The translations under genes were made by a program, and so were the position numbers. This document shows, in pieces, positions 8,823 through 16,385 of a stretch of 51,826 bases of DNA. Source of the stretch: Candidatus Poribacteria bacterium (GTDB lineage Bacteria; Poribacteria; WGA-4E; GCA-2687025); contig JABGQA010000049.1 of assembly GCA_018644665.1 (NCBI GenBank), forward strand, positions 1 through 51,826. Direction: 5' to 3'. The notes beneath the pieces are model-generated. The model saw nothing but the letters and a program-made list of their open reading frames with translations, searched no databases and was not told the origin of the DNA. Numbering within the stretch: the first letter of the stretch is position 1; each line of letters opens with the position of its first letter.

Positions 8823-9035
8823 CGGGTGGGTCTCCTCTCGGGACAGCCTGGCGTGGGCGGCGTAAGGGATTCAGGGGCCGCCCGGTCGAGTGGGCCGACA
8901 TACATGGTGGCGGTTACGGGGCGACACGATTCCGCTGATCCAAACGCTCGTCCGCGGCACGGCGCCGCCCTATGCGCCATATAACGGGCGCCGGATACAA
9001 AGGTTATAGCCTGTGGCGGATGTCGCGGCGAGGCA

Positions 9036-9614
9036 TCAGCGGGGGGACGGCGCGAAGTACGGCCCCAGAGAGTCACGCAACGTTGACCGCGCTGTGAATA
9101 GCTGCGCCTTCACCGTGCCGAGACTCCGATCCAGGGCCCGCGCGATCTCGGTGAGCTTCATGTGCTCGTAGTGCCGCATCCTGAATACGCGGCGCTGCCG
9201 ATCCGGCAGCTCCTCGACAACGCGGTCGATGCAGCGACTCAGTTCGCCGTGGGCGGCGTGTTCGTCCGGGCCGGGCGCGGGCGCCACGAGGGATCTGGCG
9301 CCGTCGTCCTCGTCGAGTGTCGCCATGTATGGTCGCGCGCGGAGCGATCGGACGTGGTCGATGCAGGCGCGCGTTGTGATGCAGTGCACCCATGTCTTGA
9401 ACTGCGCGTCGCCGCGGAAGCCCGGCAGGGCCCGCGTAACGCGTAGGAATACCTCCTGCGCGATGTCGCGGGCGACCTCCGGGTCCCGCACCCGGTACAC
9501 GGCGTTGCGGTACACGGCCGGGTAGTGACGTCGCGCCAGCGCTTCGAGCGCGCGTGCGTCCCCCGCGATGTGGTCTGCTATCAGTTGTTCGTCGTCCGGC
9601 GCGGTATCGCTCAT
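9036..9614 (-). CDS. ECF-type RNA polymerase sigma factor
   Basis: 192 residues. Region 2 (about 10-95) is clear in RHYPAVYRNAVYRVRD, ARDIAQEVFLRV and AQFKTWVHCITTRACIDHVR; region 4 (about 130-180) in ELPDRQRRVFRMRHYE and LTEIARALDRSLGTVKAQL. Regions 1 and 3 are missing, as in extracytoplasmic-function sigma factors, which direct RNA polymerase to stress or surface genes. The frame is open upstream to 9878, but ATG 9614 has a near-perfect AGGAGGGG and begins the family-like MSDTAPDDEQLI. No anti-sigma gene is adjacent: the neighbours are a lipoprotein downstream and an acetyltransferase upstream. Confidence 0.93.
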   Translation of the reverse strand: MSDTAPDDEQLIADHIAGDARALEALARRHYPAVYRNAVYRVRDPEVARDIAQEVFLRVTRALPGFRGDAQFKTWVHCITTRACIDHVRSLRARPYMATLDEDDGARSLVAPAPGPDEHAAHGELSRCIDRVVEELPDRQRRVFRMRHYEHMKLTEIARALDRSLGTVKAQLFTARSTLRDSLGPYFAPSPR

Positions 9615-9935
9615 GCTGCTTCCCCTCCTCGCACGCGTCGTGAGGGCACTCACGCAACGGCCATACCAAGCCGCGAGGCCAGCCACCAGGGCTCTTCGCG
9701 CCGGGCACGAGGGCGATGTCGACGAATCCGTCGAACTGATCGACCAAAGAGTCGACGCGCGGTTGAGCGAGGCGCTCGACAGGTCCTGCTGTTCCGCAGG
9801 TGGGCAGGCCGGCGCGATGGGGCATTGCCAGCCGTTGTCCCGAGTCCTGTCGCCGGGTCGGCGCGATGAACAGGGCACACGGCCCGAGACGCATCCACGC
9901 TATGCGGCGAATGGAACGGTGCTCGATTCCGGCGC
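9615..9935. other. Leader region upstream of the sigma factor gene
   Basis: This 321-base stretch separates the sigma factor start from the end of the upstream acetyltransferase gene. Several frames are open across it but none has family character. The only structure seen is the inverted repeat at 9639-9654. Confidence 0.4.
9639..9654. promoter_or_regulatory. Perfect inverted repeat before the sigma factor gene
   Basis: CGTGAG and CTCACG flank the four bases GGCA, 25 bases before the start codon and just upstream of the ribosome site. A repressor or dimeric-regulator site for this gene is possible; a 6-base arm can also arise by chance. Confidence 0.25.
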
Positions 9936-10436
9936 TCAGAGCAGCTTGTAGTACCGTGCCAACGGCAGGGCTGTGTACCCGGCCTTCTCGTAGGATTTCC
10001 TGGCAGGAGCGTGGCCTTCGTCGCCGCCGGCGCCGGCCACGGCCAACTTCATGCCGGCTTCCTTCATCTTGTGGAGCGCGAAGTCGTTCAGCGCCGTACC
10101 TACTCCCCGGTTCTGGGGGGCGTGTGAGACGGCAAGCAGTTCCACCTCGCCGGTGTTGTTCTCGTCGTTCAGGCTGTCCGAGACGAAGCCCGCGACCTCC
10201 CCTTCGACTTCACTCACCCACGTTGCGATCTCCTCCTCGTCGTGGCACACCTTCTCCACGGTCTCCTGCTGACTCACCCGCCAATCCCCAGAAATGGCGA
10301 CGGGGTACAGCTCCGGCCCGAGGAGGCGCTCCCATTCGGCGAAGACCGGCTCCCATGCCTGTAGTGACAGCCGGACTACGGCATCGGTGTCATTCAGGCT
10401 GAACCGGCGGATCGCCGCGGTCATGTTGGTCGCCAT
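9936..10436 (-). CDS. GNAT-family N-acetyltransferase
   Basis: 166 residues. The acetyl-CoA motif A is visible as LAVSHAPQNRGVGTALNDFALHK in pieces: LAVSHAPQNRGVG (the Q/R-x-x-G-x-G/A loop) followed by the helix, and the C-terminal strand carries KSYEKAGYTALP, the usual acceptor-side G-F/Y turn. These enzymes move acetyl from acetyl-CoA to an amine in the cytoplasm; acceptor unknown. Neither candidate ATG (10436 or 10424) has a strong ribosome site; the upstream one is given. The next gene upstream on the same strand is also a GNAT protein. Confidence 0.85.
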   Translation of the reverse strand: MATNMTAAIRRFSLNDTDAVVRLSLQAWEPVFAEWERLLGPELYPVAISGDWRVSQQETVEKVCHDEEEIATWVSEVEGEVAGFVSDSLNDENNTGEVELLAVSHAPQNRGVGTALNDFALHKMKEAGMKLAVAGAGGDEGHAPARKSYEKAGYTALPLARYYKLL

Positions 10437-10507
10437 GGTGCGTTCGTGCGCGCACAGTGGCGGCGCCGGAGTGGGACGCCAGGGCGCCCACGGTAGGATT
10501 CGCGCGC

Positions 10508-11020
10508 CTATTCGACGACGCCGGTCGGCGTGAATCCGAGGCGATCGTACAGCGACGCGGCCCGCGCGTCGTCCTTTCTCCACAGATGGAATCGAGGTAC
10601 GCCCGCCTCGGCGAGGACCGTCAGGGCGCGGCAGATCATAGCCGTGCCGAGCCCGCGATTCTGGTGGACGGGATCGACCTGGATGTAATAGATACTGAAG
10701 TGGTCCCCACCACTCCCGCCGCCTCCGACGAGACACACGCCCACGATGCACCCCGTGGAAGCCTCACGGACGATGGTCGACGAACGCAACGCCAGCGCGT
10801 AGTTCCGGTCGGCTCGGTGGTAGTCGAACAGGCGCGTCACGTAGTACGTAGCTCCCGCGGGCGTGCCACTCTCGCACTCCGGGTGCAACGGATGGCCCAC
10901 GCGGAGAAGCAGGGCGCCGATCTCCTCCGCGGCGTCCTCCGCCACCGATCCCGCCCTGTAGCCGTCCGGCCACGCGACGGCGCTGTTCTCGGTGTCCCTC
11001 GCTAGCTGGCGAAACGCCAT
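10508..11020 (-). CDS. GNAT-family N-acetyltransferase
   Basis: 170 residues. Motif A reads IYYIQVDPVHQNRGLGTAM, with the acetyl-CoA pyrophosphate loop Q-N-R-G-L-G, and the end of the domain is AASLYDRLGFTPTGV, the standard Y-x-x-x-G-F ending. The start is placed at ATG 11020, which has AGAGGA seven bases upstream; a GTG 36 bases earlier lacks one. It is 71 bases upstream of the other GNAT gene on the same strand but the two are not close relatives in their N-terminal halves. Substrate unknown. Confidence 0.87.
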   Translation of the reverse strand: MAFRQLARDTENSAVAWPDGYRAGSVAEDAAEEIGALLLRVGHPLHPECESGTPAGATYYVTRLFDYHRADRNYALALRSSTIVREASTGCIVGVCLVGGGGSGGDHFSIYYIQVDPVHQNRGLGTAMICRALTVLAEAGVPRFHLWRKDDARAASLYDRLGFTPTGVVE

Positions 11021-11083
11021 GGCCGGTCCTCTCGATCCTGCGCCGCCCGGCAGCACTTCCGGTCCTGCGCGGCGGCCGCCCGC

Positions 11084-11845
11084 CTATTCCGGCGAGGCAT
11101 CAGGCAAGCGCCACGCGCGGACGTAATCGACGCTGAAGGTCGACGGCAAGTCCGCCTCATCTGGAAGGCCGAACCACTCTGGCATCGTCTCGCTGTCGAA
11201 GTTGAGGCGCAACGGCTGGTGGTACTCGACGTTCTCGGTCGTCCGTATCGGCTTGTCGTCGAAGTAGAACGTGAGAGTCTCGGGCGTCCACTCCAAGCCG
11301 TAGACGTGGAAATCGTCGGCGAGGTCCGCCGTGTGCTCGTAGACGCCGTAGTCCGAGGTCGTCTCCATGTCGAGCTGGTCGGGCGTGCGGAACACGTGCA
11401 GGTTCGTGTGCATCTTCCGCTCGTGGCTCGGCGCGCCCCCGCCGATCTCGAACACGTCGATCTCCGTCCACCAGGTGGGCGTGGAAGCGTAGAACCAGAA
11501 CGCGCTGGACCCGTGCGAGCGCATCGGGCGGCACTTCGTCTCGTAGTAACCGTAGAGGGTCGTCGCCTTGCTCTGCACCGCGCCGCATGTGTACGTGTGG
11601 TATCCGTCGGGGAGGTCCGGCAGGTCGTCGCGCCGCATGGTGATGTGCATCTTGCCGTCACTCACGGTGACGTTGTTCGGGTCGAAATAGCCGGGCTGGC
11701 GGCCGAGCCAGGTGGGGTTGTTCGCGTGCCACTTGGTCGTGTCGAGGGTCGCGCCGTCGAATTCGTCCGTCATCTCCGGGATGGGCTCCCACGCGCGGCC
11801 TCCCGGTGGCGTGGTGAACAGCAGCATAGCGGCCAGCATCATCAT
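11084..11845 (-). CDS. Secreted glycoside hydrolase family 16
   Basis: 253 residues. A short signal peptide (MMMLAAMLLFTTPPGGRA) leads into a GH16 jelly-roll with the catalytic signature WTEIDVFEIGG: E128 nucleophile, D130 helper and E133 acid/base. Other family marks are the opening EMTDEFDGATLDTTKW, YGYYETKCRPM before the active site and HVYGLEWTPETLTFYFDD after it. The spacing E-x-D-x-x-E and the W-T-E context are those of the agarase/carrageenase/porphyranase-like branch of GH16, pointing to a marine galactan or beta-glucan as substrate. GAGGGAA precedes the ATG. It lies back to back with a secreted carbohydrate-binding-like gene. Confidence 0.93.
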   Translation of the reverse strand: MMMLAAMLLFTTPPGGRAWEPIPEMTDEFDGATLDTTKWHANNPTWLGRQPGYFDPNNVTVSDGKMHITMRRDDLPDLPDGYHTYTCGAVQSKATTLYGYYETKCRPMRSHGSSAFWFYASTPTWWTEIDVFEIGGGAPSHERKMHTNLHVFRTPDQLDMETTSDYGVYEHTADLADDFHVYGLEWTPETLTFYFDDKPIRTTENVEYHQPLRLNFDSETMPEWFGLPDEADLPSTFSVDYVRAWRLPDASPE

Positions 11846-11972
11846 GGGCGTTCCCTCGCGGTGTTGGGTGCGTCGCGCGACCTCGGCTCGCGGCGCCTGC
11901 CACCGAGTAGTAGCCGAAGCGCGGCGCGGAAGCCCTCGAATTCAACGGCGCCGTGCGGCCGTTTCGCTCTAC

Positions 11973-12001
11973 TTGCACCGATGTCCGCGAGTGGTTACGT
12001 T
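11973..12001 (+). promoter_or_regulatory. Candidate promoter for the CBM-like secreted protein
   Basis: TTGCAC (11973-11978), 17 bases and TACGTT (11996-12001), ending 35 bases before the ATG at 12037. The -35 is good and the -10 moderate. Confidence 0.35.
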
Positions 12002-12036
12002 CTACGTATCCGTGACAAGCGGCGAAAGGGAGACAT

Positions 12037-12669
12037 ATGGCTGAGAGACGAACGCTGGTGACTGCTTGCATCGCCAGCCTCGCGTGCGTGTCGGTGATGT
12101 GGCCCGCGATGGCGCAAGACGACGACAATCTCGTGCAAAACTTCGACTTCGAGGACGGCAACGGGCCGTGGAGTGTCTGGGTCGAGGACGGCGGCGCCGG
12201 AGTCGATCACAAGGACGACAACGGCGAGGCGTTCAGCGGCAAGAACAGCTACATGATCGACATCTTCAACGCCGGCGGCGGCCAACGCGTGGAGTTGCAC
12301 CAGGACCCGTTCCTCCTCGAGGCGGGTCAGCAGATGACCTTCGCGCTTTGGCTCAAGTCCGACAAGGTCCGCCCCGCTAAGATGATCGTCAACCACCGCG
12401 CCGATCCGTGGACGAGCTATGGCTCGGCGGACATCATGATCATGGACGGCGACTGGGAGGAGCACTGGATTCCCGTCGACGTCACCGCCAACGACGACAT
12501 CGTGGGCATCTACCTGGAGCTTAAAGACACCAAGGGTGTGGTCTGGGTCGACCGTGTGCGGTTCTACGAGGGTGAGTACTTCCCCGAGGAGGGCTACGGC
12601 GAGCCCCAGGCCGTCGACGCCCATGCGAAGCTGGCCCTGTCGTGGGGGTCGATCAAGACCGACCGGTAG
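12037..12669 (+). CDS. Secreted CBM4/9-like carbohydrate-binding protein with KLxxSWGxIK tail
   Basis: 210 residues. The signal peptide ends at AMA-Q26. The rest is one beta-sandwich: LVQNFDFEDGNGPWSVW is the typical opening of CBM4/9-type domains, and VWVDRVRFYEGE is the typical last strand. No catalytic motif is present, so it probably binds a glycan at or outside the cell surface. The last 19 residues (AVDAHAKLALSWGSIKTDR) lie outside the domain and match the tails of three other exported proteins in this window. GGGAGA is four to five bases before the ATG. It is followed directly by a hairpin terminator, so it is a single-gene unit. Confidence 0.85.
   Translation: MAERRTLVTACIASLACVSVMWPAMAQDDDNLVQNFDFEDGNGPWSVWVEDGGAGVDHKDDNGEAFSGKNSYMIDIFNAGGGQRVELHQDPFLLEAGQQMTFALWLKSDKVRPAKMIVNHRADPWTSYGSADIMIMDGDWEEHWIPVDVTANDDIVGIYLELKDTKGVVWVDRVRFYEGEYFPEEGYGEPQAVDAHAKLALSWGSIKTDR
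12610..12666 (+). other. C-terminal tail motif copy 1 (KLALSWGSIK)
   Basis: Codes for AVDAHAKLALSWGSIKTDR at the very end of the CBM-like protein, after the folded domain. It aligns with the tails ending at 16240, 23562 and 35061. Confidence 0.7.
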
Positions 12670-12680
12670 CGGTCAACAAG

Positions 12681-12708
12681 ACGGCGGCGGATGCGGTTCC
12701 GCCGCCGT
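12681..12708 (+). terminator. Hairpin terminator after the CBM-like gene
   Basis: A perfect 11-base stem (ACGGCGGCGGA / TCCGCCGCCGT) around the loop TGCGGT starts 11 bases after the stop codon. The following bases are only moderately T-rich (TGTCTCGT). Confidence 0.7.
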
Positions 12709-13370
12709 TGTCTCGTACGTCTCCCGGACGCCGTTCATCTCGCGCCCGCCTTCAGTCGCCCCCACCCACGGTAACGGCTCCCCTGTGCCGAGGCCGGCAG
12801 TTGGTATCCGCCGACGAAAGCGCCGGTCTGCTGAGCGAAGGCGCCCACCGTTGCATGTTAGCGTTCGCGGGTCGCTCCCTCCGGCGCGTACGCGGAAGCT
12901 GCCCGCCTCCACCTGCCCGATGTCGACGGCGGAGACACGATGAACTCACCGTCGCGCGACCGGGATGGATGCGAGATCGACCCGTGATCGTCGTCCATGT
13001 CTCGGATGATCGTCGGGCCCCACACGGCTCCCGCCCCAGCAAGCGCGGGAGATCGGGTTCCACTGGCGCCCGACCGCGCCCTTCGGGACGCCTACGTCTC
13101 CGCCAACGAGGACGCGATCGACGTGTGGATGGAGAGCACCCGGGAGAGCGCCGAGCGGGAAATCGGCAGCCAACACGGCGGACGCGCTCCCGCGCCGGGG
13201 CCCCACGCGGAACATCGAGCCGTGTGACGTGCGCGGAGCGCCATCCCGTTGCAGAATAGCCCGCCGGTGGGAGCCGCCCGGGCCACTCAGGATTCGGCCT
13301 GCGGGTGTCCTTCTCGGCATCCTCCAGCGATGGAGAAGTCACGCCACGAAGCGCAGACGAGGAGGAGCAC
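12709..13370. other. Gap before the PhyH gene, with one doubtful small ORF
   Basis: About 660 bases with no recognisable gene apart from the small ORF at 12997-13227 listed separately. No clear promoter or repeat was found. Confidence 0.35.
12997..13227 (+). CDS. Possible small protein, unrecognised
   Basis: A 76-codon frame whose middle part (LRDAYVSANEDAIDVWMEST and following REI) has strong third-position G/C and reads like an acidic amphipathic helix, unlike the random arginine/alanine runs of shadow frames nearby. No ribosome site precedes the ATG and the first 20 and last 15 residues are low in complexity. It may be a genuine small protein or the remnant of a longer one. Confidence 0.25.
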   Translation: MSRMIVGPHTAPAPASAGDRVPLAPDRALRDAYVSANEDAIDVWMESTRESAEREIGSQHGGRAPAPGPHAEHRAV

Positions 13371-14120
13371 GTGTCGCAGGATAGGCGCACGCCGACGGTC
13401 GTGAGCGAAGAGGACGTACAGTCCTACCAAGAACAGGGCTACTACCTGGGTCGCGGCGTGCTGACCGCGGACGAGTGCGACGAGATCATCGCGCGCGCCG
13501 AGGAGTTGCACGCGAGGAAGGACGTGCCCGGCTGCTTCAGCGCCGAGGACGTGGAGGACGCCGACGGCGACCCTCTCCGCGCGTATCCGCGCATGATGCA
13601 CCCGCATCGCGTCGACGACCGCTGCCTGCACTACCTCACGCACCCCAGCGTCGTCGCGATTCTCCGGGACCTCCTGCGCGACGGCGTGACGGCGCTACAG
13701 AGCATGTTCTACTGGAAGCCGCCGGGCGCGCGAGGCCAGGCGTACCACCAGGACGACTTCTACCTCCAGACGAAGCCGGACGCATGCATCGCGGCGTGGA
13801 CGGCGCTGGAACGCATCGACGCGGAGAACGGCGCGTTGCGCGTGTTCCCGGGCTCGCACGCGGAAGACATCCTCGAGATGCTCCCGACGAACACGGCGTT
13901 TTCATTTACCTCCGAGGCCGTGACGCCTCCGTCGCAGTACGCGAACACGCTCGTCGAAATGGACAAAGGCGACGTCCTCTTCTTCGACGGAAGGCTGATA
14001 CACGGCTCATTGCCCAACGTGTCCGACGCGCGCTTCCGCCGCGCGTACATATGCCACTACATCCCGGAATCCGCGGACTCCTACAACCACGGCTACGACC
14101 CGGCGATACCGCTGCGCTAG
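13371..14120 (+). CDS. Phytanoyl-CoA dioxygenase family protein (PhyH, Fe(II)/2-oxoglutarate oxygenase)
   Basis: 249 residues. The iron facial triad is H126-x-D128 in AYHQDDFYLQT and H211 in LIHGSLPN, and an arginine about ten residues later (RFRRAYICHY) would hold 2-oxoglutarate. The domain opens with EEDVQSYQEQGYYLGRGVLT, usual for the family. Members hydroxylate diverse small molecules using oxygen and 2-oxoglutarate; this substrate is unknown. The start is the GTG at 13371 because GGAGGAG lies right before it; the frame's earlier GTG at 13305 has no such site. A Gfo/Idh oxidoreductase begins 64 bases downstream, a pairing that suggests a modified sugar or cyclitol as shared substrate. Confidence 0.9.
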   Translation: MSQDRRTPTVVSEEDVQSYQEQGYYLGRGVLTADECDEIIARAEELHARKDVPGCFSAEDVEDADGDPLRAYPRMMHPHRVDDRCLHYLTHPSVVAILRDLLRDGVTALQSMFYWKPPGARGQAYHQDDFYLQTKPDACIAAWTALERIDAENGALRVFPGSHAEDILEMLPTNTAFSFTSEAVTPPSQYANTLVEMDKGDVLFFDGRLIHGSLPNVSDARFRRAYICHYIPESADSYNHGYDPAIPLR

Positions 14121-14184
14121 CCGCACGGGCGCCGACTTGCTCATCCGCCTGAGCACTGGCACAGGCAACCCGGAAGGAACACTC

Positions 14185-15327
14185 ATGTCCGACAGCCCCG
14201 CGCGAGTAGGCATCATCGGCTGTGGCGCGATCAGCGCTACATACCTACAAAACGCGCCGAACTTCCCGTCCTATGACATCATCGCAGTGTCCGACTTGCG
14301 CCTCGACGCGGCTCAGGCGCGCGCCGAGGAGTTCGGCGTGGCCAAGGCGTGCACGCCGGACGAACTCCTCGCCGACGACGACATCGACATCGTCATCAAC
14401 ATCACGCCGCACTCCGCCCACGGCGCGGTCGGCATCGCGGCGCTGGAGGCTGGCAAGAGCGTCTATGTCGAGAAGCCGCTGGCCGTCTCCCTCGACGACG
14501 CGAAGCGGATGATGGAACTGGCCGGCGAGAAGGGCCTTCGAGTCGGCGCCGCGCCGGACACGTTCTATGGCGGCACGTGGCAGACCGCGCGTGCGCTGAT
14601 CGACGAGGGCGCGATCGGAGAGCCCATCGGTGGGTTCTCGTGCATACAGATCCGTTCCGCCGGGCCGTGGCGGGAGGGCGACACCGAGGAAGTCGCGCAG
14701 GCGCGCGAGGGGTACCAGAGCTTCTACGCCACGAACTTCTTCGAGTTCGGCGTCACGTGGCTGTTCGACCGCGGGCCGTACTATCTGCACGCGCTCATCA
14801 ACCTGCTCGGCCCTGTCGAGCGAGTCACCTCATCGGCGCGGAACACGTGGGCAGAGCGCAATAGGCGTGGCTCAAAGGTCCCGTGCGACACCCCGACGAA
14901 CTTCTCCGGCGTTCTCGACTTCGCGAACGGCGCGATGCTGACGTTCATCAACTCGTCCGACGTCACGGGCATGGGCCTGCCGCACATCGAGATCTACGGC
15001 AGCGAAGGGTCGCTCCGCTGCATTGACCCGAACAACTTCGGCGGCACGCTCTACCTGCGCAAGGCGGGCGGCCGCGAGGACGAGCCCATCGAGCCGCGTT
15101 TCCCGAACACGGACAATAAGCGCGGCATCGGGCTTGCCGACATGGTCGTATCGGAGCGCGCTGGTAGGCCGCACCGCGCGAGCGGCGAGATGGGTCTCCA
15201 CACCGTCGAGATATGCCACGCGCTGCACGATTCGTCCACCGAAAACCGCCACATCAACCTGGCGACGACGTGCGCGCAACCCGCGGCGATGCCGGCCGGC
15301 CTCGCTGACTGGGAAGTCCCGGCGTAG
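14185..15327 (+). CDS. Gfo/Idh/MocA-family oxidoreductase
   Basis: 380 residues. The N-terminal Rossmann domain opens with RVGIIGCGAISATYL and contains NITPHSAHGAVGIAALEAGKS and the catalytic-edge motif YVEKPLA (E-K-P). The C-terminal alpha/beta domain includes FFEFGVTWLFDRGPYYLHALINLLGP in parts, where D-x-G-x-x-x-x-H is the usual substrate-site pattern. Family members oxidise or reduce sugars, inositols or their derivatives with NAD(P). ATG 14185 follows GGAAGGA; the frame is open a little further upstream without a ribosome site. It is probably co-transcribed with the PhyH dioxygenase. Confidence 0.92.
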   Translation: MSDSPARVGIIGCGAISATYLQNAPNFPSYDIIAVSDLRLDAAQARAEEFGVAKACTPDELLADDDIDIVINITPHSAHGAVGIAALEAGKSVYVEKPLAVSLDDAKRMMELAGEKGLRVGAAPDTFYGGTWQTARALIDEGAIGEPIGGFSCIQIRSAGPWREGDTEEVAQAREGYQSFYATNFFEFGVTWLFDRGPYYLHALINLLGPVERVTSSARNTWAERNRRGSKVPCDTPTNFSGVLDFANGAMLTFINSSDVTGMGLPHIEIYGSEGSLRCIDPNNFGGTLYLRKAGGREDEPIEPRFPNTDNKRGIGLADMVVSERAGRPHRASGEMGLHTVEICHALHDSSTENRHINLATTCAQPAAMPAGLADWEVPA

Positions 15328-15343
15328 ACGACCCCTGAACTGA

Positions 15344-15380
15344 AAATGGCGTGAGGGTCACAGCGCCCTCGCGCCCATTT
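15344..15380. terminator. Hairpin after the Gfo/Idh gene
   Basis: AAATGG-CG-T-GAGGG pairs with CCCTC-G-CG-CCATTT with one G-T wobble and one bulged C, around an 8-base loop. The A-rich and T-rich outer arms would allow termination in either direction. Confidence 0.5.
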
Positions 15381-15475
15381 GCCTCGCCGTCGTCTGGGCG
15401 CTAGCTTTGTGTAGCTGACGTTCCGCGCGCGCCGCGCGCCACCCAATCACAAGCCTTGAGGAATTAGGCATCGCA

Positions 15476-16240
15476 ATGAGAGATATGGCAGTACGTAGTG
15501 TGAGAAAGGCCCTGACGTTCGGGGCGGTCGCCTGCATCGCCACCGGGGCGTTCGCCCAGCAGTTCGTGACGGACGGGCTCGTCACGATGTACACGCTGGA
15601 CGCGGCGCACGTCGATGGCGATGTGGTCACCGACATCATCAGCGGGAACGACGGAAAGATAATGGGCGGCGGGCCGGCATTCGTCGCCGGCGCCATCAAC
15701 GAATGCGGGGAATTCGACGCGTCCGGCGGCTACATCGAGATTCCCAACCTCGGTGACTGGACTTCCGTCACGCTCGAGTGCTGGGCAATGCAGCACGCAT
15801 TCGCCGGCATTCAGGGCATCGTCTCAACGTGGGCCTGGGTCGCCGGCAAAGTCCACTTCAAGTTCCAGGACAACCAGATCCAAGTCGACAAGAACGGCGG
15901 CTCGAAGATCGTTATGTCGGGGCCGGAAGAGAACGTCTGGTACCACATCGTCTATACGTCGGACGAGGCGTCCGGCGAACTGAAGCTGTACGTTGACGGG
16001 GAGTTCATCGCCGAAGGCGCCGGCGGAGCCAACCCCGAGAACATGCAGGAACGCCGCATCGGTAGCGAACACGACGGGCGTTTCCTGGACGGCAAAGTGG
16101 ACGAGGTCCGGATCTACGACCGCGTTCTCACCGAGGACGAGATCGTCCAGAACTTCGAGGTCGACGCGAACCAGCTCTCCGTCGATCCGACGGGGAAGAC
16201 CGCCATGACGTGGGGTCGCCTCAAGAATCTAGCGCGCTAA
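15476..16240 (+). CDS. Secreted LamG/concanavalin-like protein with KTAMTWGRLK tail
   Basis: 254 residues. A Sec signal peptide ends at AFA-Q28. One LamG-type jelly-roll fills the rest: LVTMYTLDAAHVDGDVVTD opens it, then AFVAGAINECGEFDASGGYIEI, VTLECWAMQ, WYHIVYTSDEASGELKLYVDG and the closing GKVDEVRIYDRVLTEDEIVQNF in pieces. Such domains bind glycans or other surface ligands. After the domain comes a short linker and the tail SVDPTGKTAMTWGRLKNLAR, shared with three other exported proteins here. The start is ATG 15476 with TGAGGA upstream; an ATG three codons later is an alternative. It ends in a convergent arrangement with the M52-like gene. Confidence 0.87.
   Translation: MRDMAVRSVRKALTFGAVACIATGAFAQQFVTDGLVTMYTLDAAHVDGDVVTDIISGNDGKIMGGGPAFVAGAINECGEFDASGGYIEIPNLGDWTSVTLECWAMQHAFAGIQGIVSTWAWVAGKVHFKFQDNQIQVDKNGGSKIVMSGPEENVWYHIVYTSDEASGELKLYVDGEFIAEGAGGANPENMQERRIGSEHDGRFLDGKVDEVRIYDRVLTEDEIVQNFEVDANQLSVDPTGKTAMTWGRLKNLAR
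16178..16237 (+). other. C-terminal tail motif copy 2 (KTAMTWGRLK)
   Basis: Codes for SVDPTGKTAMTWGRLKNLAR after the LamG domain. Of the four copies, it is closest to the one ending at 23562: both have S-V-D/E and T-W-G-R-L. Confidence 0.7.
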
Positions 16241-16269
16241 CGTCTCAGCGCACGCTACTCGACGGCCGG

Positions 16270-16296
16270 CGCGCTCCCGCTTACAGTGGGGGCGCG
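16270..16296. terminator. Hairpin between convergent genes
   Basis: CGCGCTCCCGC and GTGGGGGCGCG form an 11-base stem with two G-T wobbles around TTACA, in the gap between the LamG gene and the opposing M52-like gene. It could stop transcription from both sides. No T run follows. Confidence 0.5.
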
Positions 16297-16385
16297 TCGT
16301 CGCGTACACGCGTCACGCACGGCGCCGCGCTGACCTCCACCGTGCCGGCCGTCGGTCACGAGGCCCATCCCATTGCAGAGCCGAA

